64,000 nucleotides of DNA from HTCC2207 sp002685195 (GTDB lineage Bacteria; Pseudomonadota; Gammaproteobacteria; Pseudomonadales; Porticoccaceae). Below the pieces are notes generated by a model. That model saw only the letters and a list, made by a program, of their open reading frames with translations. It ran no database searches and had not been told where the DNA came from. The DNA lies in assembly GCA_051201675.1 (NCBI GenBank), contig CP179212.1:2046001-2110000 (forward strand), read 5' to 3'. Positions 8,364-17,168 of this stretch are shown piece after piece (positions within the stretch are counted from its first letter, which is position 1; each line of letters starts with the position of its first letter). The position numbers and the translations under genes are program-made.

Positions 8364-10232
8364 TCAAGGCGTGTACCAGATTGGTGAGCTGTATGCTCTC
8401 TCTTGGATAGTTTTGGGCCCATTATCTAGATCCATGGCCTGCAGAGCGATAGCATCGAACAGCGAGTGTCTTGCGGTGGGTATTTGCATAACGCGGGTGT
8501 AGTAGAATGCTCGCTGATCAGGATTAAAATCTGGATCCTCCCATAACACTGATAACTCAGACGCACCAATGCTGTTGGTATGGCGCCCAGTATTTAAATC
8601 TACAGTATTCCCGACATCTGGCAGCCTCCCATTCTTATCAAGGGCACGACCATCAGACCATGCAACGTTGTAAACTTTCTCTAGTTGTTTACCCGATTGG
8701 TCGAGCCAGCCCTTTACAATTTGTACTCGATCCAAGTTAGCTCCAACGGGATCTTTCACTGCTCGAAGTAAAATTTGCGGTGCGCGCGCGCTTTTATTGC
8801 GCAATAAATCACCACCCATAGGCACACCATGAGCATAGCCAACCTCAGCAATATTGTTATTATTTTCTGCATTGTTCGGAAATGCCCAGCTAGCAAACAT
8901 TTGTAGTCTCAATCTTGGTCCAGTCGTGGCGAAGACTTCCTTGCGTTTAAATGCTGCGTAGATCTCTTCTCGTGTATTTTCTTTAGCCCAAACCGCCGCA
9001 AGACCCGCAGCGGACATTGACCATCCACTGTTATCAGTAACCCCTATAATTGACTGATCCTTTGTCTCCGGCGTGGAGTCGTTGGGATACTTCCCCCAAA
9101 AATTTCCCTCTTCTGCAGAGGACAATCCTGTATGGGAATCAGTTGACCCAATCATGCCAAACTTGTATGGATTTACACCCACGTCATCAGCGATGGAAAG
9201 CCCTTTTTTTAGAGCAGAGCGGACATAGTCACCGGGTTCCGGCCTGTACTCAGTGCCGTATGCCTGTAAATAATATTCATAGGTTTCAAAGTCAGCGAAT
9301 TCATCTCCGGGACTACTTGGCAAAGACTCGCTGTCTCCTTTCACTTGGGTTACTTCAACCACCGGCTCAAAGGCCATTCGTGTGGTCGCATACTCGGCGG
9401 TAATAGCACTGCCGTCTAACGTTACGTCATCGAACATATATCCTTTGGATAAATTAGAATTATGAGGGATCGAGAGAAACCGAGTACCCGTTCGTTCACT
9501 GGTTTTTTCTAGCCAATGCCAAAGATCCTGTGGGTACTGGCTTTCATCTGAACCAAAGGGTAAAAATTGAGAGGCTTTATCGGCACCATCAGGAGTAAAT
9601 ACAACTCTATGTAAATTAGCGCCCGTCGGCGTTGAAGTCCACTCCCAGCCTATTAGACTGGTAAAAGTTCCTGGACGATTATGGCGCTCAGCTGCACCTA
9701 CAATATCTGACCAAACATGCCCTCGGATGGCTGTAGTGTCACCAAAGCCGGCATCTACTACAGCTCCATTCTCATCACTTACTGGATCATGACCGGCGCC
9801 AATTGAGGGCTTCGGCAGCGCGTATGTGAAAATCATTTCAGCACGGCCACTATCAATCAAATAGTCAGCGATTTCCAGCGTAACCCAGCGTTTGAAGTTT
9901 CCCCAAAGGCCCATATCTGACAATAAACTGCGATCGGAGTGCAATTCAGTTAGAACACCAAGAGTCTCCGCATGATCTGATACCACCAAAAAATCTAGAG
10001 GCGTACCGATTTGCACTCTAACTCGACTGGTGGGGTGTATGACAGGAAGACCCCTAGCCCAACGATAAGCATCATCGGGAAAAGCAGAATCATTGTCGTT
10101 GAGAAATGCATCAAAAGAATAAGCCGAGTGCAGATGAGTATCGCCAAAAAGTACTTGGGTTTCAGTATCAGCAGCGACTGGCACAGCGCAAAACAGTAAC
10201 GCACTGACAATTAAATAATGAGGTTTATACAA
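8364..10232 (-). CDS. DUF3604 family secreted metallohydrolase-like protein (second copy)
   Basis: Secreted protein of 622 residues with a signal peptide (LIVSALLFCAVPVAAD). DUF3604 proteins have no established function that I know of. The conserved motifs look like a PHP-type metal centre: GDTHLHSAYSFDA near the mature N-terminus, VVSDHAE, SIPHNSN, and GSTDSHTGLSSAEEGNFWG. The start is TTG at 10232 with GGAG seven bases upstream; longer in-frame openings run into the neighbour's coding region and lack a signal peptide. It is a tandem paralogue of the gene at 10267, alike over nearly the whole length, and ends with the same ERAYSSPIWY motif. Confidence 0.85.
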   Translation of the reverse strand: MYKPHYLIVSALLFCAVPVAADTETQVLFGDTHLHSAYSFDAFLNDNDSAFPDDAYRWARGLPVIHPTSRVRVQIGTPLDFLVVSDHAETLGVLTELHSDRSLLSDMGLWGNFKRWVTLEIADYLIDSGRAEMIFTYALPKPSIGAGHDPVSDENGAVVDAGFGDTTAIRGHVWSDIVGAAERHNRPGTFTSLIGWEWTSTPTGANLHRVVFTPDGADKASQFLPFGSDESQYPQDLWHWLEKTSERTGTRFLSIPHNSNLSKGYMFDDVTLDGSAITAEYATTRMAFEPVVEVTQVKGDSESLPSSPGDEFADFETYEYYLQAYGTEYRPEPGDYVRSALKKGLSIADDVGVNPYKFGMIGSTDSHTGLSSAEEGNFWGKYPNDSTPETKDQSIIGVTDNSGWSMSAAGLAAVWAKENTREEIYAAFKRKEVFATTGPRLRLQMFASWAFPNNAENNNNIAEVGYAHGVPMGGDLLRNKSARAPQILLRAVKDPVGANLDRVQIVKGWLDQSGKQLEKVYNVAWSDGRALDKNGRLPDVGNTVDLNTGRHTNSIGASELSVLWEDPDFNPDQRAFYYTRVMQIPTARHSLFDAIALQAMDLDNGPKTIQERAYSSPIWYTP

Positions 10233-10266
10233 AACATACTCCAAAACTGGTGCTACGGAATGAAAA

Positions 10267-12141
10267 CTATTGAGGTTGATACCAGATAGGCGACGAGTAT
10301 GCTCGCTCCTGAATTGTTTTTGCTCCCCTGGGAGGCTCATCCAACTCCAGAGCCAAACTGTCGAGCAACCCATTTCTTGGTGTTGGAATTTGCAACACCC
10401 GAACATAATAGAAAGCAGATTGCTGCGGACCAAAATCTGGATCAGTCCATCTCAGAGAGAACTCAGGTTGCCCAATCGAATTATCATAACGACCAGAACT
10501 CAAATCTACTGTATTGCCTACAGGGGGCAAATTGCCGCTAGCATCTAATTGCCGATCGTCAGACCAAGCCACGTTATAAATCTTCTCTTGCTGCTGACCT
10601 GCGCTATCTATCCAACCTTTCACTACCTGTAATCGGTCTAAATTGGCCCCCAAGGGATCCTTTACTGCACGCAACAAAAACACCGGAGCTTTACCGTCGT
10701 TATCCCCTGCAGTTAAATCACCACCCATTGGCACACCAAACTGGCTACCAATCGCAGAGAAACTCTCACTACTCTCCGCGCCTTCAGGGAAATCCCATCC
10801 CGCAAACATTTGAACGCGCAGACGAGGACCTGAGGTGGCATAAACTTCCTTGCGTTTAAATGCGGCATAAATCGCTTCGCGTGTGTTTTCTTCGGCCCAA
10901 ACTGCAGCAATCCCTGATGCTGACATATTCCACCCATTACTTCTTATTTTTGCGCCTAAGCGCTCTTTGGTCTCGGGTGTCGAATCAGATGCCATTTTGC
11001 CCCAAAAGTTGCCTTCCTCCGACGTTGATAAACCTGTATGGGCATCGGTTGATCCGATCAATCCAAATTTATAAGGATTCACACCAACCTGCTGCCCTAT
11101 AGACAGGCCTCTTTTAAGTGCGGGCCTAATGTAATCTGCGGCAGACGCCTTATAATCATTTTTTTGTCCGACTTGAATGTAGTAATCATAATTTTCGAAA
11201 TCGGCAAATTCATCTTCAGGGGAAAAATCGCTGCGTGTTTCACTGTCTCCCTTGATTTGAGTTGCCTCAACAACAGGCTCCCACTGCATTCGACGGCGAG
11301 CGTACTCCGCTGTGATAGGCTCCCCGCGCAAGGTTGTATCGTCGAACATATAACCCTTGGAGATATTAGAATTGTGAGGAATAGCCAAAAACCGAGCGCC
11401 AGTCTGTTTCTGAGTTTCATCTAACCACTGCCAAAGGTCCTCTGGGTACTGACTTTGATCAGAGCCGTAGGGAAGAAATTGTTTTCCTTTCTCTGCTCCA
11501 TCGGGACTTATCACTATTCTATGAAGATTGGCACCCATAGGAATAGAACTCCACTCCCAACCTAACAGGCTCGTAAAAGTTCCGGGGTCATTATGCCGCT
11601 CTGCGGTCTCAACAATATCATGCCAAGCTAAAGTAGATGTTTTGGATGTGTCACCAAATATCGCTAAATCAGATATATTATTATCTGGATGTTGGACAGG
11701 ATCACTATGACCTTCAATAGTCGGATTTTGAGGAAGGAATTGACTGAAAAACTGCAACCCTGTGTTCGAATCAATTGCTCTATTCATCAACCAAAATGAA
11801 TACGAGCGTTTGATATTACCTATCCAACCAAGATCTTCTTTAATGAAATTATCTTCATGAACCGCACGCATAACTCCAAGCATTTCAGCATGATCTGACA
11901 CTACCAGAAAATCCAGTGGCGTATCAATCTGCACTCTGGCTCTATTATAAGGATGTATAACTGGCTGGCCTTTCGCCCAGCGATAGGCTGTATCAGGGTC
12001 TGCGCTATGGTTATTATTTAAAAACGCATCAAAAGAGTAAGAGCTGTGTAAATGCGTATCACCAAAATAAACATTCTTAACTGGCTCAGCAGTCGCCATA
12101 CAATTTACAAAGACTAAAGCTGCCATCACAATGTTCTTCAT
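10267..12141 (-). CDS. DUF3604 family secreted metallohydrolase-like protein (first copy)
   Basis: Secreted protein of 624 residues with a signal peptide (MKNIVMAALVFVNCMATAEP). Candidate metal-binding motifs are GDTHLHSSYSFDAFLNNN, VVSDHAEMLGV, AIPHNSNISKGY and GSTDAHTGLSTSEEGNFWG; the HxH, SDHAE and DxH pattern resembles a PHP phosphoesterase fold. The ATG at 12141 has a purine-rich GAGGGG nine bases upstream. This is the promoter-proximal gene of the DUF3604-DUF3604-parvulin-HupE operon. The two copies are close enough by eye to be a tandem duplication, with most divergence between about residues 80 and 160. Confidence 0.86.
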   Translation of the reverse strand: MKNIVMAALVFVNCMATAEPVKNVYFGDTHLHSSYSFDAFLNNNHSADPDTAYRWAKGQPVIHPYNRARVQIDTPLDFLVVSDHAEMLGVMRAVHEDNFIKEDLGWIGNIKRSYSFWLMNRAIDSNTGLQFFSQFLPQNPTIEGHSDPVQHPDNNISDLAIFGDTSKTSTLAWHDIVETAERHNDPGTFTSLLGWEWSSIPMGANLHRIVISPDGAEKGKQFLPYGSDQSQYPEDLWQWLDETQKQTGARFLAIPHNSNISKGYMFDDTTLRGEPITAEYARRRMQWEPVVEATQIKGDSETRSDFSPEDEFADFENYDYYIQVGQKNDYKASAADYIRPALKRGLSIGQQVGVNPYKFGLIGSTDAHTGLSTSEEGNFWGKMASDSTPETKERLGAKIRSNGWNMSASGIAAVWAEENTREAIYAAFKRKEVYATSGPRLRVQMFAGWDFPEGAESSESFSAIGSQFGVPMGGDLTAGDNDGKAPVFLLRAVKDPLGANLDRLQVVKGWIDSAGQQQEKIYNVAWSDDRQLDASGNLPPVGNTVDLSSGRYDNSIGQPEFSLRWTDPDFGPQQSAFYYVRVLQIPTPRNGLLDSLALELDEPPRGAKTIQERAYSSPIWYQPQ

Positions 12142-12159
12142 TACTACCACCCCTCAAAC

Positions 12160-12171
12160 GTATAATTATAC
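12160..12171. promoter_or_regulatory. 12-base palindrome in the divergent DUF3604/permease promoter region
   Basis: GTATAATTATAC is a perfect palindrome starting 19 bases before the DUF3604 ATG. It contains a TATAAT hexamer on each strand, so it could be the -10 region of the DUF3604 operon and also an operator core. No matching -35 at 16-18 bases was found. The rest of the 246-base divergent spacer (12142-12387) shows no other clear signal. Confidence 0.35.
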
Positions 12172-12387
12172 TTGTATCTGTTATCTAGATTTTTGACCAG
12201 TTCAGCCAAAAATCAGTGATGCTTGCATAACACAAATTCTTTTATCCCAACCCTTTACGTAGTGCGAAGCTTCAGCGTTAGAGTTTATGGAATAAAGACT
12301 GTCGTATCAATGGTTGCGGCTATTTACTGCACTCAACTAAAAGCTAGGGTACAGTGCTTGCAGAAAGTATAAGGCATTTGGGTATTC

Positions 12388-13710
12388 ATGAAAAAATTTT
12401 CTAGATTGACTGGAATCTCCGTGGTCATTGCCAACATGGTAGGCACTGGTGTGTTCACTAGCCTAGGCTTTCAACTACTGGGCATTCAGTCATACTTTGT
12501 TTTGATGATGCTTTGGTTTGTGGGTGGTTTAACCGCACTTTGCGGCGCTTTAACCTATGCCGAACTAGGTGCCAATTTACCGCGGTCTGGCGGTGAATAT
12601 AATTTCCTTGGACGACTCTACCATCCCTGCGCTGGATTCATTTCCGGCTGGGTATCTGCAACGGTGGGTTTTGCTGCTCCTGTCGCTCTCGCCGCTATGA
12701 CCTTTGGTGCATACTTATCAGCGGTATTTCCTGAAATACCTAGAACCTTTTCCGCAGTGTCGCTAGTGGTCGCACTTACAATGATCCATTGCTTTTCTCG
12801 TAGAGCCAGTAGCAATGTGCAGTTAATCTTTACCGCTCTCAAAATACTCTTAATTCTTTTGTTTTGTGTTGTGATTTTTATCTGGGGCAAAGCTCCCCAA
12901 TCAATTAGCTTGATGCCTAATTTAGGCGATGAGAAGTTACTTTTTAGTGGCGCATTTGCTGTATCGCTCATCTATGTTAATTATGCCTATACAGGCTGGA
13001 ATGCTGTGACCTACGTTATTAGCGAACTGGATAGCCCACAGCGAAACTTACCTGTCGTATTACTGATCGGAACGGTAACAGTAATGTTGATTTATCTACT
13101 GTTAAATTTCACATTTTTAAGCGCCGCACCCATATCAAGCTTGGAGGGTAAACTTGAGGTTGGAGTAGTCGTTGCAGATCATGCACTGGGTGACACCGCA
13201 GGAAAAACGATGGGTGCTGTCTTGGCGTTGTTGCTTATTTCAACCGTCAGTGCAATGACAATGGCCGGGCCTCGTGTCCTTCAGGTTATTGGTCAAGACT
13301 TCCAAGTTTTTGGATGGTTAAGTAAGGTCAATAAGAATGATATACCAACAACGGCAATCATCTTTCAAAGCTCATTAGCCATTATCTTTATCATCAGTGC
13401 AACCTTTGAATCAGTTCTGGTGTTTTCCAGTTTCGTCCTAGGTATCAACACATTATTCTCTGTGATAGGAGTATTTATATTACGCTACAAGAAATTAAAT
13501 ATTGAAGGCGCATACCGCACGTTCGCCTATCCTTTAGCTCCAGCAATATATCTAGGAGTCACTCTATGGACGCTCACCTATGTCTTGATATCGAAACCCC
13601 AAGAAGGAGGCATGGGCATCTTGATCATTGCCGTTGGAGGATTGATTTATCTTTTATCTCGAAAAGCCAGTAATCACAGCAACTCCAGACATACACCATT
13701 AAATCGCTAG
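12388..13710 (+). CDS. APC-family amino acid permease
   Basis: Inner membrane amino acid transporter of 440 residues with about 12 hydrophobic segments. The N-terminus ISVVIANMVGTGVFTSLGF is the helix 1 substrate-binding signature of the amino acid-polyamine-organocation superfamily. ALTYAELGANLPRSGGEY is the conserved helix 2-3 loop. YAYTGWNAVTYVISEL in helix 6 supports an LAT-like subgroup. The substrate cannot be read from sequence. It is transcribed alone, divergent from the DUF3604 operon, and its stop codon lies inside a 16-base palindrome facing the convergent SDR gene. Confidence 0.88.
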   Translation: MKKFSRLTGISVVIANMVGTGVFTSLGFQLLGIQSYFVLMMLWFVGGLTALCGALTYAELGANLPRSGGEYNFLGRLYHPCAGFISGWVSATVGFAAPVALAAMTFGAYLSAVFPEIPRTFSAVSLVVALTMIHCFSRRASSNVQLIFTALKILLILLFCVVIFIWGKAPQSISLMPNLGDEKLLFSGAFAVSLIYVNYAYTGWNAVTYVISELDSPQRNLPVVLLIGTVTVMLIYLLLNFTFLSAAPISSLEGKLEVGVVVADHALGDTAGKTMGAVLALLLISTVSAMTMAGPRVLQVIGQDFQVFGWLSKVNKNDIPTTAIIFQSSLAIIFIISATFESVLVFSSFVLGINTLFSVIGVFILRYKKLNIEGAYRTFAYPLAPAIYLGVTLWTLTYVLISKPQEGGMGILIIAVGGLIYLLSRKASNHSNSRHTPLNR

Positions 13711-13716
13711 CGATTT
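13701..13716. repeat. 16-base perfect palindrome over the permease stop codon
   Basis: AAATCGCTAGCGATTT reads the same on both strands and includes the TAG stop of the permease at 13708-13710. In RNA it would give a 6-base stem with a CUAG loop. It sits in a 34-base convergent gap before the SDR stop, where a bidirectional terminator is expected, but there is no T-run after it on either strand. Confidence 0.5.
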
Positions 13717-13744
13717 GCTCTGGATCGTCGTGACCCTAAGCAGC

Positions 13745-14572
13745 TTAAAGAGGCAAAGGTATGGGACGTTTTCCATCAGTATCAGTAAACCCATATTCAA
13801 TTGCTAAGTCCGCCGTTCTTAGGACTCTGCCTGACTTTTCAAACACATTTTTATCGCCTGCTAGCGCTGCAATTGCGCGCCCCACAAATTCTGGAGACTC
13901 CGAATTAGACAAATCCATATGCTCTGCCGCTGCCAAAACTGCCTCCGTTCTTACGACTCCAGGATAGAGTGATATCACAGAAATGTTATTCAACTTTAAC
14001 TCATAGGCCATGCTAGAGGACATTCGATTAGATGCCGCTTTCGACGCAGCATAGGCTACTCCTTGATCGTCACAATCGGCAGCATGAAATGACAAATTTA
14101 CAATCAGGCCATCATTATTTTTAATCATTTGTGGGATGGCCATACAGCTAGAGTAGAAATGTGCTCTAGCCCCAACATTAAACATCAAATCCCAACGAGA
14201 TATGGGCGTTTCCCAGAATCCCGATTCGTTCCAAAATTGAGTACCATTGGTAAAATGTTCGTACCCTCCCCAAACATTATTTACCAATATATCGATTTGA
14301 TTATTATCTTTAAGTATCAGATCGAAAACAGCTTTTACCTGCTCATCATCATCATGATCGCACGGCAGGGCTATACAATCCCCGCCTTTGCTCTTAATTT
14401 GCTCTTGAGTTTGATAAATCGTTCCTGCCAATTTAGATGCGGACTCGCCCTCAATAATAGTTCTGCCGGTGATGTATACCAGGGCCCCTGCTTCGGCCAG
14501 ACTTACGGCTATCCCTTTGCCAACACCACGGCTCGCTCCAGTGACAACCGCTATCTTACCTTTTAAGCTCAC
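13745..14572 (-). CDS. SDR-family NAD(P)-dependent oxidoreductase (DHRS1-like)
   Basis: Short-chain dehydrogenase of 275 residues. The Rossmann motif TGASRGVGKGIA is at residues 11-22, NNVWGG takes the place of NNAG, and the active site has S161, Y174 and K178 (YAASK). The overall layout, with a long insert before the catalytic serine and FVGRAIAALAGD near the end, resembles the DHRS1 group, whose bacterial substrates are not known. The start is GTG at 14572 with AGGA upstream. It is on the same strand as the aldehyde dehydrogenase 67 bases upstream and could share its transcript. Confidence 0.87.
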   Translation of the reverse strand: MSLKGKIAVVTGASRGVGKGIAVSLAEAGALVYITGRTIIEGESASKLAGTIYQTQEQIKSKGGDCIALPCDHDDDEQVKAVFDLILKDNNQIDILVNNVWGGYEHFTNGTQFWNESGFWETPISRWDLMFNVGARAHFYSSCMAIPQMIKNNDGLIVNLSFHAADCDDQGVAYAASKAASNRMSSSMAYELKLNNISVISLYPGVVRTEAVLAAAEHMDLSNSESPEFVGRAIAALAGDKNVFEKSGRVLRTADLAIEYGFTDTDGKRPIPLPL

Positions 14573-14639
14573 TTAAACTTCCTGTTTAAAATTTAGAACG
14601 ATATACAGTCACACCAAAGCGGTCTTCTGCTTAGAGGTT

Positions 14640-16058
14640 TTAAACAGTAATTCCTTTAATTTCTAAGAAATCATCAAAACCAAACTCACCCCACTCTCGA
14701 CCATTACCCGATTGCTTATAACCACCAAAGGGTGCCGTGTAATCTTGGGAAGCGCTATTAATACTCACCATTCCCGCGCGTAACTGTGATGCAACCCGAG
14801 CAGCCCTCTCTTCACTTGTGGTACTAAAATAAGCAGAGAGCCCATAAGGCGTGTCATTAGCAATTTGTATAGCTTGCTCTTCAGTTTCAAAAGGAATCAT
14901 ACTTAGAACAGGACCAAAGATTTCTTCCTGGGCAATTGTCATCTCATTGGTGACATCCGCAAAAACAGTTGGCCTGACAAAGTAGCCTGTTTCAAAACCT
15001 TTAGGCTTGCCAGGACCACCGGCAACCAGTGTCGCGCCTTCTTCAATCCCTCTTTTAATCAGACCTTGGACCTTATCAAACTGTACGCGACTTGAAAGTG
15101 GCCCCGAGTGCTGCCCCTCTTTCGTCGGTTGATCTACAGCAACGTTACCCGCTGCTTGCTTTGCGATAGCTACTGCTTTGTCATAAACAGACGAATGCAC
15201 TAACATTCGAGACGGCGCATTACAGGACTGACCCGTATTACCCATCATATGATTGACACCCGCTGTCACTGCGCTCTCTAGATCGGCATCTTCAAAGATA
15301 ATATTGGGTGACTTACCGCCTAACTCCTGAGTCACACGCTTAACAGTATCAGCCGCGGCCTTGGCAACAAGAATTCCTGCGCGTGTCGATCCTGTAAATG
15401 ACACCATGTCTACTTCAGCGTGCCCAGCGATGACAGCACCAACATTAGGCCCATCCCCATTAACCATATTGTAAACCCCCGCAGGAAACCCTGCTTGGTC
15501 CATCATTTCGGTAAACAAGTACCCAGAAATAGGCGCGATTTCACTGGGCTTAAGCACCATTGTGCAGCCTGTCGCAAGAGCGGGAGCCACTTTGCAACTT
15601 ATTTGATTAATCGGCCAGTTCCAAGGCGTGATAAAGCCACAAACACCAATGGCTTCTTTAACGATCCGGGTATTACCCACTTGGCGTTCAAACTCAAATT
15701 GTTTTAATGCTTCTAAAGCAGCATTGATATGTCCGCGGCCGCAATCTGCTTGAGCAGCAGTAGCAAAAGAAATTGGCGCACCCATCTCTATAGAAATGGC
15801 AACTGCCATTTCATCGTAGCGATCAACATAAATTTGGAGCAGCTTCTCCATCAGCGAAATACGCTCATCAACGGGCATCTGTGAGTAACCTGGAAAAGCG
15901 CGTCTGGCTGCTGCTACCGCATGATTTACATCTGCTTCGGCTCCTAGAGAGATTGTGGCTACCAACTCTTCACTCGCCGGATTTTCAACATCAAGATCGT
16001 TACTTTGGACTGGATCGATCCACTGACCATCAATGTAGAATTTACGTAAATCTTTCAT
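14640..16058 (-). CDS. NAD(P)-dependent aldehyde dehydrogenase
   Basis: ALDH-superfamily enzyme of 472 residues that oxidises an aldehyde to the carboxylic acid. The catalytic cysteine is C279 (GNTGQSCNAPSRM), the general base E245 (ELGGKSPN), the oxyanion-site asparagine is in FITPWNWPI, and the cofactor region is FTGSTRAG. It belongs to the general class I/II type; the natural substrate is not evident. It precedes the SDR gene on the same strand, so the two may act on one alcohol-aldehyde-acid route, which is inference. Confidence 0.92.
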   Translation of the reverse strand: MKDLRKFYIDGQWIDPVQSNDLDVENPASEELVATISLGAEADVNHAVAAARRAFPGYSQMPVDERISLMEKLLQIYVDRYDEMAVAISIEMGAPISFATAAQADCGRGHINAALEALKQFEFERQVGNTRIVKEAIGVCGFITPWNWPINQISCKVAPALATGCTMVLKPSEIAPISGYLFTEMMDQAGFPAGVYNMVNGDGPNVGAVIAGHAEVDMVSFTGSTRAGILVAKAAADTVKRVTQELGGKSPNIIFEDADLESAVTAGVNHMMGNTGQSCNAPSRMLVHSSVYDKAVAIAKQAAGNVAVDQPTKEGQHSGPLSSRVQFDKVQGLIKRGIEEGATLVAGGPGKPKGFETGYFVRPTVFADVTNEMTIAQEEIFGPVLSMIPFETEEQAIQIANDTPYGLSAYFSTTSEERAARVASQLRAGMVSINSASQDYTAPFGGYKQSGNGREWGEFGFDDFLEIKGITV

Positions 16059-16147
16059 AATTGCCTCTCATCAAGCGTCGTGTAATTTTATTTTACCCAT
16101 TTTATAGCGAAACCATCCGACCAACTATACCCCTGCAGGGGAATCCA

Positions 16148-16606
16148 CTACAACAGCTTCTCAATAGACGCCAATGTTTGCGGGCCTATCAGTCTATGTA
16201 GAACTTTTCCGTCGCCACTTATAATTAGGGTCTCCGGCAGTATTGATACAGGTTCTAGTCCCCAGGTTTCACGAGGATCTTGAATCAAACTTGGAAACTT
16301 AATTCCTAACTTGGTGATTTCACTACGCAGGACATCATCTTGAGATCCATCGAAATTTACCCCAACTACAGTAAGCTTGTCAGTATAGTGGGTAGCCAGC
16401 TCATTCAACTCTGGAATTTCTTTACGACAAGGAGCGCACCAAATAGCCCAATAATTGATGATAAGGAGTTTATCATGAGCTTTAACATCTATTGTCCCGC
16501 CCTCTAAAAGAGGATATTGAGAATCAGCTAAACCCACCATCGACTCACTATTATCCCCAGAGCACCCCACCAAAAAACACATCACTAAACATACTTTCTT
16601 AAACAT
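16148..16606 (-). CDS. TlpA-like thioredoxin-fold lipoprotein
   Basis: Probable periplasmic thiol-disulfide oxidoreductase of 152 residues. A lipoprotein signal ends in LVGC with the lipidated cysteine at position 15. The thioredoxin motif is WCAPC (C57, C60), inside NYWAIWCAPCRKEIPELN, and ILPETLIIS holds the cis-proline. TlpA/ResA relatives reduce apocytochromes or copper-centre proteins. Which partner applies here is unknown, although the cytochrome c1 in this window is a possible client. It is separated by 89 bases from the aldehyde dehydrogenase and is divergent from arsC. Confidence 0.85.
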   Translation of the reverse strand: MFKKVCLVMCFLVGCSGDNSESMVGLADSQYPLLEGGTIDVKAHDKLLIINYWAIWCAPCRKEIPELNELATHYTDKLTVVGVNFDGSQDDVLRSEITKLGIKFPSLIQDPRETWGLEPVSILPETLIISGDGKVLHRLIGPQTLASIEKLL

Positions 16607-16815
16607 TCTGACCTCTTGTTACTAAATCCCAACTCAACTCGTTATCGTACAATGGAAGGCACGTAGCATAACTTATTTTTAGCGATTTGGATGAACTAAA
16701 AATTGTATCTAACCTAAGGTTATAGGCAACAAAAATTCTGGCGCAATGCTTTCTTTTCGTTTGGTTTAATTGCCCTTACAATGTTCGCATGCACAAGATT
16801 AATGAGAACTCCAAT

Positions 16816-17160
16816 ATGGCAGTAATTTATCACAACCCACGATGCTCCAAGTCACGACAGACTTTAGAGATATTGCGAGAAAACAACGTTGAGACGAACG
16901 TTATACTCTACATGGAAACGCCTATTGAACAAGCTACACTATTGTCATTGCTGAAAATGCTTGGCATCACACCAAGCCAGTTAATTCGGCGCAATGAGGC
17001 TGACTTTAAGCGACTGCATTTGGATAATGACGATACAAACGATGAGGATCTGGTAAACGCCATGATCGAATACCCTAAGTTGATGGAAAGACCCATTGTA
17101 GTGCACAACAATACGGCTGTGATTGGAAGGCCCCCTGAAAATGTCCATAAAATTCTTTGA
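16816..17160 (+). CDS. arsC: Arsenate reductase, glutaredoxin-coupled (ArsC)
   Basis: Cytoplasmic ArsC-family reductase of 114 residues that reduces arsenate through a single reactive cysteine and glutaredoxin. Key features are the N-terminal IYHNPRCSKSRQTL with C10 and the C-terminal RPIVVHNNTAVIGRPPENV, whose arginines bind the oxyanion. I prefer the ATG at 16816, directly before the family N-terminus, over one nine codons earlier at 16789. No ars regulator or efflux pump lies nearby; the gene leads the arsC-wrbA-DUF2069-sppA series, so a general role is possible. Confidence 0.9.
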   Translation: MAVIYHNPRCSKSRQTLEILRENNVETNVILYMETPIEQATLLSLLKMLGITPSQLIRRNEADFKRLHLDNDDTNDEDLVNAMIEYPKLMERPIVVHNNTAVIGRPPENVHKIL

Positions 17161-17168
17161 AGGCAACT

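Noticed and set aside
10233..10433. Longer N-terminus of the second DUF3604 gene
   Set aside because: It lies in the coding region of the first copy and would bury the signal peptide; TTG at 10232 has a good ribosome binding site.
10270..11710. Several open frames antisense to the DUF3604 genes (for example 10270-10548 and 11164-11424)
   Set aside because: No ribosome binding sites or recognisable proteins; they are shadows of the coding strand.
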